Shown here piece by piece: positions 50,975 to 59,356 of a DNA stretch of 64,000 nt. A program made the position numbers and the translations under genes. Below the pieces are notes generated by a model. The model saw nothing but the letters and a program-made list of their open reading frames with translations. It had not been told where the DNA came from and ran no database searches. Position 1 is the first letter of the stretch, and every line of letters begins with the position of its first letter. The stretch comes from JANNMJ01 sp031426455 (GTDB taxonomy: Bacteria; Bacteroidota; Bacteroidia; Cytophagales; Hymenobacteraceae), in NCBI GenBank assembly GCA_031426455.1, contig JANPLI010000055.1:1-64000 (forward strand). Direction: 5' to 3'.

Positions 50975-53413
50975 TCAGTCAAACAGCACCGTCATCTCCA
51001 CACGGCGGTTGCGGGCCCGACCGGCGGCCGTGATATTGGTATCGAGCGGCACGGTCGCCCCGTAGCCTTCTACCAGAATCCGATCGGCGGGCAGCACCCC
51101 GCGTTTCAGCAAGTAGGTTTTGACGGCATCGGCGCGCTGCTGCGACAGTTTAAGGTTGAACGCGGGGGTGCCAACCTGGTCGGTGTGCCCCGCCAGGCGC
51201 AGCCGGAAAGCAGGGTTTTCGACCAGCAACTTCGCCAGGGCATCAAGCCCGGGGTACGACTTCTTCCGAATGATGGCCTTCCGGAACTCGAACTCCAGAT
51301 TCGCGAACGCCGTGTTCAGCACTTTTTGCTGGGCTTTTTCCAGCACGGGGCAGCCTCGGTTTTCCACGGTGCCGGGAGTTTGCGGGCATTCATCGTCCTT
51401 GTCGGGCACGGTGTCGCCGTCGGCATCGGGCCAGGGGCAGCCGCCGTTTTCGGGCGGGCCCGCCTGCGTCGGGCACTGATCGGTGTTGTCGTACACGCCG
51501 TCGCCATCGGTATCGGGGCAGCCGAAATGGTCTTTCGGGCCGGGCAGATCGGGGCATTTATCGTCGAGGTCGGCTACGCCGTCCTTATCGCGATCGGGGC
51601 AACCTTGCAGCTCGGCGGGGCCCGCCTGCTCGGGGCAGCGGTCGTCGCCGTCGCGGATGCCGTCGCCGTCGCGGTCGGGGCAGCCTTTGAGGGCCACCAG
51701 GCCCGGCGTATCGGGGCACTCATCAAGTTTGTCGATCACCTCATCCTCGTCGCGGTCGGGGCAACCTTTAAACTTCACCAGGCCGGGATCGTCCGGGCAG
51801 TTGTCGAAAGCATCGGCCACGTGGTCACCATCGCGGTCGGGGCAACCCTTAAATTCCCAGACGCCGGGCAGGTCGGGGCACTCATCGCGCCGGTCCGACA
51901 CGTGATCGTTGTCGTGATCCTTCGGCGCGCGGCGCTTCAGCCCGATGCCAACCCCGAAGTAGAGGTTATACCCCCGGAAGGTGGTACCGCCGAACAGACC
52001 CGCCAAATTGTCGGATCCCACGAACAACGTGCTGAACCGCAGCATTGCGCCCACCTGTAGGGAGCGGTAGTCGTTGGCCAGAATCAGCGGTACCGACGCC
52101 TCGAACCGCCGCCGCTCGAAACGCGGCGTGAGGGCCAGCTGCGAAAACGTGCGCGCGCCCACCGCATAGCGGCCCAGCAGGTTCTGCTGCCAGAGCAGGC
52201 CCAGGTACCAGGACCGGCCAAGGTGGTAGTCGGCCGACAGGTTCAGCGCGCGCGGCAACTGCGACTTAAACGACGTGGTGCGGCCCTCCACACCCACCAG
52301 CTTCTGCACCAGCGCATCTACATAGCGCAGGTTGCGGAACGAAAGCGTATCGAGCGAACCCAGTTGCAGGGTCGTTGTGGCAGCCAGCTGCGAGGCGCTG
52401 ACGTAGGCCGGCGCGTCGTACTTCACCCGGCCCAGATCCGTCAGCCCCAGGCCCAGCCGAAGGCGGTATTTGTTGGCGGTCTCGTTGGCGCGGGTTTCAT
52501 CGTCCATCACATAGTCATACTTCTCGTGGTCCGGGCGAAACTCGTACACCAGTCCCAGGTCCAGCCCCAGGCCCCGACCCAGGCGGTTTTTATTGTACAG
52601 ATTACTGATCTTGAAGTCGTTGTCGTAGTACTTATAGTCGGTGTAGCCGTAAGTCAGCGACCGACTGCGGACCTGAATACTATCGCCTTCGTACACCGTG
52701 TAGCCCAGCCCCTGGTTGTTGATGTAGCCGCTGCCTAGCCCCACGAGGTATTTGAGGGTCAGGCCAGCCTTGAAAAAATGACGCGCGTTGGGTGTCAGCG
52801 TGCGGGCGTAGGTACCGGCGAATTCCTGATAAGCGTTCAGGTTGATGGCGAACCGATTGTCCTGCAAGGCCTTGAAAGCCAGCCCCAGGTCGTCGGCTTT
52901 GTAGAGGCCGTAACGGCTGAGGCGGGCCACCTCTTCGCTCACGCCATTCCCCTGCACCAGGGCCCGGACCCGGCTACCCACTGCCACACTTTGCTGCTGC
53001 TGAGCACCGAAGCTGAAAAAGAGCGTCGGCAGACGCACTTCGGCGCTGATAGAGGCGTATTTAGCGCGTCCGTTGAGGGATTCGCGCAGGTACTCCGGCT
53101 TGAAGACGATCTCGCCTTCGGCGTTACGGTAGCGGCCCGGCACCCGGTCGCGGGCCAGTTGCCAGGCGGAATACGGGGCATCCAGCGTCAGGTACGTATT
53201 GTAGAAACTGAAATCGCCCCCCAACAGATTCACGTAGGTTCGGTAACGCGAATCGGCGATATTGGCCGGGTTCAGGGCCAGCCCATTGGTACCGTTGTAA
53301 TTTGAGGCGCTGATGCCTACCCAGCTTTGCGCCTGAGCAGAAATGTGCATCAGTACGCCTAGTACCCACGGCAGGGCGCGGCGCCAGCCAGTGCAGGCAA
53401 AAGAGAAAACCAT
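50975..53413 (-). CDS. DUF5723 outer-membrane barrel with TSP3 repeats and OmpA domain
   Basis: An 812-residue outer-membrane protein. Signal peptide at the N-terminus ends HISAQAQ; the mature region (SWVGISASNYNGTNGLALNP) is of the DUF5723 barrel type. Seven thrombospondin type-3-like calcium repeats (D-x-D-x-D-x-x-x-D ... CPD) cover ~495-680, and a C-terminal OmpA peptidoglycan-binding domain (RLRLAGHTDQVGTPAFNLKL, RRVEMTVLFD) ends it. It probably links the outer membrane to the wall. ATG at 53413 is used; a TTG at 53443 is an alternative. Confidence 0.88.
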   Translation of the reverse strand: MVFSFACTGWRRALPWVLGVLMHISAQAQSWVGISASNYNGTNGLALNPANIADSRYRTYVNLLGGDFSFYNTYLTLDAPYSAWQLARDRVPGRYRNAEGEIVFKPEYLRESLNGRAKYASISAEVRLPTLFFSFGAQQQQSVAVGSRVRALVQGNGVSEEVARLSRYGLYKADDLGLAFKALQDNRFAINLNAYQEFAGTYARTLTPNARHFFKAGLTLKYLVGLGSGYINNQGLGYTVYEGDSIQVRSRSLTYGYTDYKYYDNDFKISNLYNKNRLGRGLGLDLGLVYEFRPDHEKYDYVMDDETRANETANKYRLRLGLGLTDLGRVKYDAPAYVSASQLAATTTLQLGSLDTLSFRNLRYVDALVQKLVGVEGRTTSFKSQLPRALNLSADYHLGRSWYLGLLWQQNLLGRYAVGARTFSQLALTPRFERRRFEASVPLILANDYRSLQVGAMLRFSTLFVGSDNLAGLFGGTTFRGYNLYFGVGIGLKRRAPKDHDNDHVSDRRDECPDLPGVWEFKGCPDRDGDHVADAFDNCPDDPGLVKFKGCPDRDEDEVIDKLDECPDTPGLVALKGCPDRDGDGIRDGDDRCPEQAGPAELQGCPDRDKDGVADLDDKCPDLPGPKDHFGCPDTDGDGVYDNTDQCPTQAGPPENGGCPWPDADGDTVPDKDDECPQTPGTVENRGCPVLEKAQQKVLNTAFANLEFEFRKAIIRKKSYPGLDALAKLLVENPAFRLRLAGHTDQVGTPAFNLKLSQQRADAVKTYLLKRGVLPADRILVEGYGATVPLDTNITAAGRARNRRVEMTVLFD

Positions 53414-53457
53414 CGACCGAAAAAGAAAAGCCAACTTGCGCAAACGGGCGTAAAGAC

Positions 53458-53485
53458 GCGTGAAGGAGCGTGAAGGAGCGTGAAG
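53458..53485. repeat. 10-bp direct repeat in divergent promoter region
   Basis: GCGTGAAGGA occurs at 53458 and 53468, with a partial third copy from 53478. The 10-bp period matches one helical turn and the site is between the OmpA-family gene and the divergent gene at 53560, so it could be an operator. Confidence 0.5.
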
Positions 53486-53559
53486 ATATCCTCACCGATG
53501 CGCCAAGACGGCTTTTTACCCCGAAAGGACGCTTTTTATCGACTAATCCTCGTTTTTCC

Positions 53560-53946
53560 GTGAAAAAAATTCCTTCGCTCCTCCTCACCGGGTCGCTCCT
53601 TCTCTGCCTTGTCCTCTGCCCTGGCCTGACGCCTGCCCAAACGGCCGGCGCGGCGCCGCCCACCAGCTATCTGTTGCTCATCAGCCGGGTGCAATACGTT
53701 GGGGTCAAGCTGTTGCCCGAAGCCGCGCTCATTACCATCCGTCCGGACGGCACCGAAGAATTTGAGGCCGTCCCCTTCCCCACCAGCACCTTCGATGCCG
53801 TCCAGCGCCGGCTGGGGCCGCTCCGGCAGGCCGAGGTACGCCGCCTCAACGCCCTGCGCGCCGAAGGCTATACCGTACACCAGATGACGACCGTCAGTGG
53901 CGGCAAAGACTACTACGAAACCAACTATCTGCTCGAAAAGCCCTGA
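53560..53946 (+). CDS. Hypothetical exported protein
   Basis: A 128-residue protein. The GTG at 53560 gives a signal peptide (VKKIPSLLLTGSLLLCLVLC, cleaved near PAQTAG). The mature part (SYLLLISRVQYVGVKLLPEA ... YYETNYLLEKP) is alpha/beta with no recognised motif. The frame is open upstream to 53470 but that part is not a sensible leader. Its 3' end faces the octad array and the MBL-fold gene. Confidence 0.65.
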   Translation: MKKIPSLLLTGSLLLCLVLCPGLTPAQTAGAAPPTSYLLLISRVQYVGVKLLPEAALITIRPDGTEEFEAVPFPTSTFDAVQRRLGPLRQAEVRRLNALRAEGYTVHQMTTVSGGKDYYETNYLLEKP

Positions 53947-54000
53947 TTCAGCGAGTGCTCCAGTCCTGCTTCGTAACGAGGCGGGGCGCTCAGTCAAAAA

Positions 54001-54035
54001 AGTCACTCAGTCACTCAGTCACTCAGCAACTCAGT
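54001..54035. repeat. Period-8 array TCACTCAG overlapping a coding end
   Basis: Three exact TCACTCAG octads (from 54003) and a CAACTCAG variant. The last four codons and stop (LLSD, TGA) of the MBL-fold gene are encoded by the array. The unit is the same as at 21755-21848. Confidence 0.8.
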
Positions 54036-55151
54036 CTCATCGGCCCACCAGGGCGTCACCTGCCCGTTGGCCAGCACGTCGGCCGTCAGGTTCACCGGCA
54101 TTCCGGGCGGCGGCAGCAGCAACGGAATACGCGCCGGTTTAGCCAGGGCCAGCACCCGCTCCACCGGTTCGCGCCAGGAATGAAAAGCGAGGTTGAACAG
54201 CCCCCAATGGATGGGCAAAAGCAGCCCGCCGCCCAGCGCCTGGTGGGTTTCTACGGCGTGGTCCGGCCCCAGATGGATAAACGGCCACTGCGAGCCGTAA
54301 GCGCCGATTTCGATCATCGTCAGGTCGAATGGGCCGTAAGCGGTACCCATTTCCCGGAAAAGCGCCTCGCACGGCCCTGAATCGGCGCCGTAATAGACCT
54401 TGTGCTGCGGCCCCAGCAGCGCAAACGATGCCCAGAGCGTCTGATTCGGCAGGTTCACCCGGCCGGAACCGTGGCGCGTGGGCAGCGCCACCAGCCGCAG
54501 GTTCGGGCCGATGACGGCCTCATCCATCCAGTCCAGTTCGTGAATTCGGTCCGCCCCGATGCCCCAGTCGCGCAGGTGTTCGCCCACCCCCAGCGGACAA
54601 TAAAACGGCACCGTTCCCGCCGCCAACACCTTGATGGTAGGCGCATCGAGGTGGTCGTAGTGATCGTGCGAAATCAGCACGGCATCGAGCGGGGGCAGCT
54701 CGTCCAGCGCCAGCGTAGGCGCGAAAAAGCGTTTCGGCCCCATCCATTCCGTCACCGAAGCGCGCTCGCCCCACACGGGGTCGAGCAGCAGCCGCATCCC
54801 GTCGATCTCCAGCAGGCTGCTCGAATGCCCGAACCAGGTCAGCCGCAACCCACTGACCGGCGCGGTGGCATAGTGCTTCGGGTCGGTGCGAAATGGCCCG
54901 ATGGGCGCCGCCGGGGTGCGCTCCTCGTCGCCGCCAGTCCACGCGCGCAGCATCTGCCAGGTGGTGCCGGGCAGGATGGTTTCCGTCGGCACGGGATTCA
55001 GAAACTTACGGCCCACGCGCCGGGCAGGGCGCAGCAGCGAGCCGGTCAATACAGGTTCGGGCGCCGCCGTTTGGCCGAGCAGGTTTTCGTGGAGCAGTAC
55101 CGCCGCCGCACCGGCCGCACCGGCGGTTTTCAGAAAGTTTTTGCGCGTCAT
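54015..55151 (-). CDS. MBL-fold metallohydrolase (NAPE-PLD/UlaG-like)
   Basis: A 378-residue protein. MTRKNFLKTAGAAGAAAVLL resembles a lipobox-less export signal with twin-arginine-like spacing, though only one arginine is present. The metallo-beta-lactamase motif HDHYDH is in VLISHDHYDHLD, with later ligands in ALPTRHGSGR, YGADSGPCE and LPIHWGLFNL. This pattern matches N-acyl-phosphatidylethanolamine-hydrolysing phospholipase-D-like and UlaG-like enzymes. Substrate unknown. The C-terminal LLSD is encoded by the octad repeat. Start at 55151 is chosen; M at 55181 is possible. Confidence 0.85.
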   Translation of the reverse strand: MTRKNFLKTAGAAGAAAVLLHENLLGQTAAPEPVLTGSLLRPARRVGRKFLNPVPTETILPGTTWQMLRAWTGGDEERTPAAPIGPFRTDPKHYATAPVSGLRLTWFGHSSSLLEIDGMRLLLDPVWGERASVTEWMGPKRFFAPTLALDELPPLDAVLISHDHYDHLDAPTIKVLAAGTVPFYCPLGVGEHLRDWGIGADRIHELDWMDEAVIGPNLRLVALPTRHGSGRVNLPNQTLWASFALLGPQHKVYYGADSGPCEALFREMGTAYGPFDLTMIEIGAYGSQWPFIHLGPDHAVETHQALGGGLLLPIHWGLFNLAFHSWREPVERVLALAKPARIPLLLPPPGMPVNLTADVLANGQVTPWWADETELLSD

Positions 55152-55270
55152 CAAGTGGACAGACGCGCGAGGGGTGCGCATATTTTCAGACCAGCAAAGC
55201 AATACCTCGCGCCAACGCCATCAGCTCCCCGCATTTCAAGGTAGTGGCGTAGCGCGCTTGAAACGGAATG

Positions 55271-55762
55271 TCAGGAATCGTAAGTACGCTCAGACTGCCC
55301 AAAAAAACCCTGCGAGTGCGCCCGCAAATACTCTATTGCCTGCGGTGTGAGTCGGTCCTTGCGCAACACCATTTTTCCAATCGGCAAGATATCGGCAAAC
55401 AAAAAATCGCGTGTTTCGTGCAGTGCGCGAAACTGCCCCCATCTTACTGCCCAACTTTGTTTGTCGCCAACGATATCAAGTCCACGTTCGCTCAGTGTGT
55501 ACGTTGCTGACTGATGCAGCAGCGGGTTTATGTGGTAGCGCCAACTAAGACTCGGCACAGGAAATCGGTAGAGCAATCCCGCTACCAGCGCCATCCAAGC
55601 CGCCCCAAATAGCATGATCGGCTCGCCTAAGTACCAACTCTGCAGCCCCAACACCACAGCCGGTAAGGGCAAAATAACGCGTTTGAGCCAGCGGTGCAAC
55701 TGCCTTAACGCGCCCCGATATTCCGCTTCCGAAAGCTGCTGGGTAAATGTGTAAGGCAGCAT
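55271..55762 (-). CDS. YcxB-like membrane protein, copy 1
   Basis: A 163-residue protein starting MLPYTFTQQLSEAEYRG with two transmembrane helices (~35-75) and a soluble C-terminal domain (YTLSERGLDIVGDKQSWAVRW ... LRKDRLTPQAIEYLRA). It is a paralogue of the protein at 56607-57089, with the same N-terminus and plan. YcxB-like proteins have no established function. Upstream lies a copy of the acyl-CoA dehydrogenase terminator and 3' end, so gene and flank were duplicated together. Confidence 0.75.
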   Translation of the reverse strand: MLPYTFTQQLSEAEYRGALRQLHRWLKRVILPLPAVVLGLQSWYLGEPIMLFGAAWMALVAGLLYRFPVPSLSWRYHINPLLHQSATYTLSERGLDIVGDKQSWAVRWGQFRALHETRDFLFADILPIGKMVLRKDRLTPQAIEYLRAHSQGFFGQSERTYDS

Positions 55763-55767
55763 AAAAA

Positions 55768-55799
55768 CGTCCGCCCCCGGCAAAGGCCGGAAGCGGACG
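55768..55799 (-). terminator. Duplicated terminator (copy at displaced 3' end)
   Basis: Stem CGTCCGC / GCGGACG with an inner CCGG/CCGG pair. It is nearly identical to the one after the intact acyl-CoA dehydrogenase gene (57097-57126): about 52 of 54 bases match across 55769-55822. Confidence 0.75.
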
Positions 55800-55825
55800 C
55801 AAATAACAGCCAAATCGGCCCAGGC

Positions 55826-55907
55826 CTACTTAAACGCCGGAATCCCCGTCACGTCCATCCCCTTGATCAGCAGGCGGATATTGCAGGTGCCTTCGTAGGC
55901 AACTACT
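55826..55907 (-). pseudogene. Displaced 3' end of an acyl-CoA dehydrogenase gene
   Basis: The first 37 nt (from the TAG stop inward) equal 57156-57192 exactly; identity then falls to roughly 75-80%. The encoded peptide VAYEGTCNIRLLIKGMDV and TGIPAFK with stop matches the intact gene's VITYEGTHDIHLLITGMDV. The fragment ends at the stop codon of the toxin gene, which marks the junction of the accessory insertion. Confidence 0.85.
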
Positions 55908-56256
55908 GAGGCTCGCCCCGCACCTGTACCACCAGCGCATCAATCTCTTCGCGGCTCAGGCTGGCGATTTCGGATTTATCGTAAATCGCCAGCAGGTACA
56001 CCGTCGTGGGGTCTTCGGCCAGCCGCGCCACCAGAACGTGCGTGATGACGCGGGCGCCACCACTTTTGCCGCGCCCCTTGCTGCTGATGGCCAAGCGGAT
56101 TTTGTAGCAGTCGTTGCCGAGGGGTTCGCCGAGTTGAGGCGTCAAGCGGATTTCTGTTACCAGACCAGCTACATCATCGGGCAACGAGCGATACTTGCGT
56201 TTGAGCCGCTTGAACTCCCGCTTGAACCGTTTGCCCGGCTTAATCAGCGGGGTCAT
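55903..56256 (-). CDS. RelE/ParE superfamily toxin
   Basis: A 117-residue basic protein, MTPLIKPGKRFKREFKRLKRKYRSL, then LGEPLGNDCYKIRLAISSKGRGKSGGARVI and VYLLAIYDKSEIASLS. The order of helices and strands (basic helix pair, R-I/V-x-Y-x core) is that of RelE/StbE mRNA interferases. It starts inside the antitoxin gene's 3' end (17-bp overlap), typical for toxin-antitoxin operons. It lies directly beside the displaced acyl-CoA dehydrogenase 3' end. Confidence 0.75.
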   Translation of the reverse strand: MTPLIKPGKRFKREFKRLKRKYRSLPDDVAGLVTEIRLTPQLGEPLGNDCYKIRLAISSKGRGKSGGARVITHVLVARLAEDPTTVYLLAIYDKSEIASLSREEIDALVVQVRGEPQ

Positions 56257-56563
56257 CCTCGGTGGCTAATTCAGCCAAAAAGTCTTCGATGGATTGCATC
56301 TCAATTTCGCCCCGCTGGTGCGCCCGGACCTCCGCGAACCCCTCCCGCAAGTCGCGCAGCACCATTTGTTTCTGCCGCTCCTTGCGCGCGGCGCGCTGGG
56401 CGACCCGCTGCGCCCGGCGCTTTTCCAGTTCTGCCGCGTGGGCCTGCGCGCTGGCTTGCAGCGCTTCAAACTCCGCGTAGGGCAGCGTGACGGCCGTGGG
56501 CTGGCCCTGCGCGTCGCGGTGAATCTGCGGGTGTAGGGCGGTGGACAGGATGGAGGTACGCAT
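56240..56563 (-). CDS. Antitoxin-like partner of RelE-type toxin
   Basis: A 107-residue protein. Residues ~10-33 (HRDAQGQPTAVTLPYAEFEAL) resemble the Phd/StbD type antitoxin pattern, followed by a long basic coiled-coil (~35-75, LEKRRAQRVAQRAARKERQK) and an acidic tail (SIEDFLAELATEDDPAD) that could neutralise the basic toxin. Longer than the usual ~80 residues. Antitoxin-first order and overlap with the toxin support the pairing. Activity inferred. Confidence 0.65.
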   Translation of the reverse strand: MRTSILSTALHPQIHRDAQGQPTAVTLPYAEFEALQASAQAHAAELEKRRAQRVAQRAARKERQKQMVLRDLREGFAEVRAHQRGEIEMQSIEDFLAELATEDDPAD

Positions 56564-56606
56564 TGAGTGAGAGTAACTAGCGAATCGAGTCTAGGGGTTC
56601 AGATCG

Positions 56607-57089
56607 TTACGCCGGCGGCAACTTGTAACGAATGAAATCGAGCGCCTTGGGTGTGAATTGTTCTTTTTTGAGAAAAGTAATAGCCACTCCAGAAGCGTTG
56701 TACAGCAGCACCATTCCCTCCTTCTCCCGTTGTGTTTTGTACACGTCCCACGCGACTTGAAAGCTTGCCCCAACGCCTCGGGCCTCTACCCCATCATTGG
56801 TAATGGTGTACGTCACAGAATTACGCAAGAAGGTTGAGGCTCGAAAAGCGCGCTTTACAGCTTGTCGGAAGCCGAAGGGGAGGTAAATCCCTATCGTAGC
56901 GAAAACCAGGAAGAGCACCGGGCCTTTACCAGCTAAGTTTTCGTGAAAATTTGACCAAAATGCCCAAGGGATTAGCACCAAACCCGCGCCAAGAAGAAAT
57001 ACCAACTGCCTACGCTGTGGAAGCAGGTCGAATGAATGCTTTGCATATTCCTCCTCCGTCAGTTGCTGGGAGAACGTGTATGGCTCCAT
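56607..57089 (-). CDS. YcxB-like membrane protein, copy 2
   Basis: A 160-residue protein starting MEPYTFSQQLTEEEYAK with two transmembrane helices and a soluble C-terminal YTITNDGVEARG ... LKKEQFTPKALDFIRYKL domain. Paralogue of 55271-55762. Start at 57089 is supported by the shared N-terminus. It lies between the intact acyl-CoA dehydrogenase terminator and the toxin-antitoxin pair. Confidence 0.75.
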   Translation of the reverse strand: MEPYTFSQQLTEEEYAKHSFDLLPQRRQLVFLLGAGLVLIPWAFWSNFHENLAGKGPVLFLVFATIGIYLPFGFRQAVKRAFRASTFLRNSVTYTITNDGVEARGVGASFQVAWDVYKTQREKEGMVLLYNASGVAITFLKKEQFTPKALDFIRYKLPPA

Positions 57090-57096
57090 AAAAAAA

Positions 57097-57126
57097 GTCC
57101 GCCCCCGGCAAAGGCCGGAAGCGGAC
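57097..57126 (-). terminator. Terminator of the acyl-CoA dehydrogenase gene
   Basis: Stem GTCCGC/GCGGAC with an inner CCGG pairing; on the minus strand it is followed by TTTTTTT. Near-identical copy at 55768-55799. Confidence 0.85.
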
Positions 57127-57155
57127 GCAAATAACAACCAAATCGGCCCGGTTTC

Positions 57156-58394
57156 CTACTTAAACGCCGGAATCCCCGTCACGTCCATCCCCGTGATCAG
57201 CAGGTGGATATCGTGCGTTCCCTCGTAGGTGATCACCGATTCCAGGTTCATCATATGGCGCATAATCGGGTATTCGCCGGTGATGCCCATTCCGCCGTGA
57301 ATCTGGCGGGCTTCGCGGGCAATGTGCAGCGCCATATCCACGGAGTTGCGCTTGGCCATCGAAATCTGCGCCGTGGTGGCTTTGCCCTCGTTCTTGAGAA
57401 CGCCCAGGCGCCAGGCCATCAGTTGGGCCTTCGTGATTTCGGTGATCATCTCGGCCAGCTTGCGCTGCGTAAGCTGAAAAGCGGCAATCGGCTTGTCGAA
57501 CTGGATGCGCTGGAGCGAGTACTTCAGCGCCGACTCGTAGCAATCGATGGCCGCCCCGATGGCGCCCCACGCAATGCCAAAACGCGCCGAGTCGAGGCAC
57601 GAGAGCGGGCCCTTCAAGCCATCGACGTTGGGCAGAATGTTTTCCTTCGGGATTTTCACGTTATCGAACACCAGTTCCCCGGTGATCGAGGCGCGCAGGC
57701 TCCACTTGTTGTGAATTTCGGGGGCCGTGAAGCCTTCCATCCCTTTCTCCACGATAACGCCCCGGATACGGCCGTTGTCATCCTTGGCCCAGACCACCGC
57801 CACCTGGCTTTGCGGCGAATTCGATATCCAGAGCTTGGCGCCATTCAGGAGGTAATAATCGCCCATATCTTTGATATTGGTCGTCATTCCGCCGGGGTTC
57901 GAGCCGTAGTCCGGCTCCGTCAAGCCAAAGCAGCCGAGCCACTCGCCGGAGGCCAGCTTGGGCAGGTACTTGCGGCGCTGTTCCTCGGAGCCGTAGGCGT
58001 AGATCGGGAACATCACCAGCGACCCCTGCACCGAGGCCGTGGAGCGCATTCCGGAGTCGCCGCGCTCAATTTCCTGCATAATCAGGCCGTAGGAGATGTA
58101 ATCCATCCCGCCACCGCCGTACTCCACCGGAATCGTGGGGCCGAACGCCCCTACCTCGCCGAATTTGCGGACGATCTCGCTTGGAAAATGCGCCTGCTGG
58201 GCCCACTGCTCAATATTGGGCGAGATTTCGCGCTTTACGAAGTCGCGGATACTCTGCCGCACCAGCAAGTGCTCTTCAGTGAGTAGCCCGTCGAGGTCAA
58301 AATAATCGGTAAAACCGTTGGCATTGGTAGAACCGGGGCGGCGCGCGGCCGTAGCCGTTTTGGCGGGCGAGAGAACGTCAGCTTGCGAAGACAT
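57156..58394 (-). CDS. Acyl-CoA dehydrogenase, glutaryl-CoA dehydrogenase-like
   Basis: A 412-residue flavoprotein. Start at 58394 (MSSQADVLSP) is preceded by a TAATTTTG box. N-terminal helices, mid-domain GCFGLTEPDYGSNPGGM, and C-terminal ARQIHGGMGITGEYPIMRH and LESVITYEGTHDIHLLI carry the catalytic glutamate (YEGT). The combination is closest to glutaryl-CoA dehydrogenases among ACADs, which would act in lysine/tryptophan degradation, but isovaleryl/short-branched ACADs cannot be excluded. Its last ~80 nt and terminator are duplicated at 55769-55907. Confidence 0.93.
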   Translation of the reverse strand: MSSQADVLSPAKTATAARRPGSTNANGFTDYFDLDGLLTEEHLLVRQSIRDFVKREISPNIEQWAQQAHFPSEIVRKFGEVGAFGPTIPVEYGGGGMDYISYGLIMQEIERGDSGMRSTASVQGSLVMFPIYAYGSEEQRRKYLPKLASGEWLGCFGLTEPDYGSNPGGMTTNIKDMGDYYLLNGAKLWISNSPQSQVAVVWAKDDNGRIRGVIVEKGMEGFTAPEIHNKWSLRASITGELVFDNVKIPKENILPNVDGLKGPLSCLDSARFGIAWGAIGAAIDCYESALKYSLQRIQFDKPIAAFQLTQRKLAEMITEITKAQLMAWRLGVLKNEGKATTAQISMAKRNSVDMALHIAREARQIHGGMGITGEYPIMRHMMNLESVITYEGTHDIHLLITGMDVTGIPAFK

Positions 58395-58438
58395 CTGGTA
58401 CGAAAAGAGGTTGATGGTCAGGGTTGGTTTTGACAACC

Positions 58439-58446
58439 CAAAATTA
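58439..58446 (-). promoter_or_regulatory. -7 box of the acyl-CoA dehydrogenase gene
   Basis: TAATTTTG on the minus strand is a perfect TAnnTTTG, 44 nt before the ATG; a TTG at 58472-58470 lies about 23 nt upstream. Confidence 0.55.
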
Positions 58447-58590
58447 CAACACCCCAACCGGCCGGGCGGCAAGTGGGTTTCGGACAAAAGCGGCCGTCTG
58501 GCTATGTTCCCCCAACAGGCGCCTCTGCTCGGCATTATCAGGCCGCTTCCTGCTACCTTGTGACTTGCCCCATTATTCCCAGGCTACCCG

Positions 58591-59247
58591 GTGCTCCTTC
58601 TGCTCGCTCATTTCCTTGTACTGCTGGCCCCGCCCGACACGCTCCAACTGCCCGGCGGAGTCGTTCGGGTACTCGCTACGGATAGAAATGAATTTGAAAA
58701 CGCCCCCCGTCCCCGCCTGATCAACTCGTTGCGGCGGGATTTTTCGGAGCGCAAGCAGTTTGCCGACGAAGACAAACGGGTCGTCCGCAAGGGGAATAAA
58801 CTGATCCTGCACCCCAGCGACGGGCCGGTCGTCACCCTCACCACCGGTATCGCGTCCGGCGACGACGTAATGGACGACACGCACTACGTTTTCCTCAAAG
58901 CACTACCCCAGATTCACCAATGGCTCATCGAAGGCGGCACTAACGACTATGTCTTCTATTGCCTGATCGACCAAAAAACCGGCAAACAGCACGAGCTACC
59001 CGGTTACCCTATCTTCTCCCCTTCCAACCAACAGTTTGCCTGCGCGATGCGCCTGGGCCGGAGCGAAGGCGGCCTGGAAGTCTGGCAACTCAACGCGCAG
59101 CAAGAGCCGGTGCTGCAATGGCGCCGCACAGGCTGGGAAATCCGCGCCGTGCGGTGGGCCGATGAGCAAAACCTGCTACTGGCCTACCCGTTCTACGTGG
59201 GCTATCAGGAGAAAACAGCTTACGCCCGGCTGCAATTGCCGAGGTAG
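58591..59247 (+). CDS. Hypothetical protein with N-terminal signal
   Basis: A 218-residue protein from a GTG at 58591, with a short hydrophobic N-terminus (MLLLLAHFLVLLAPPD) that could be a signal peptide. The body contains WD/TolB-like strand pairs (PIFSPSNQQFACAMRLGRSE, WEIRAVRWADEQNLLLAYPF), suggesting a few propeller-like blades. No specific family recognised. It is flanked by the divergent acyl-CoA dehydrogenase and by an AT-rich gene. Confidence 0.65.
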   Translation: MLLLLAHFLVLLAPPDTLQLPGGVVRVLATDRNEFENAPRPRLINSLRRDFSERKQFADEDKRVVRKGNKLILHPSDGPVVTLTTGIASGDDVMDDTHYVFLKALPQIHQWLIEGGTNDYVFYCLIDQKTGKQHELPGYPIFSPSNQQFACAMRLGRSEGGLEVWQLNAQQEPVLQWRRTGWEIRAVRWADEQNLLLAYPFYVGYQEKTAYARLQLPR

Positions 59248-59356
59248 GCCCGGCAGAGCTAGCGTGGGATAATAAAAGCTAATTTAAACTAGCAAAGACC
59301 ACTTGAGCGAGGTGGCTTTATGTCTTAGGCATTGTGACACTTGGCGAAATAATTTT

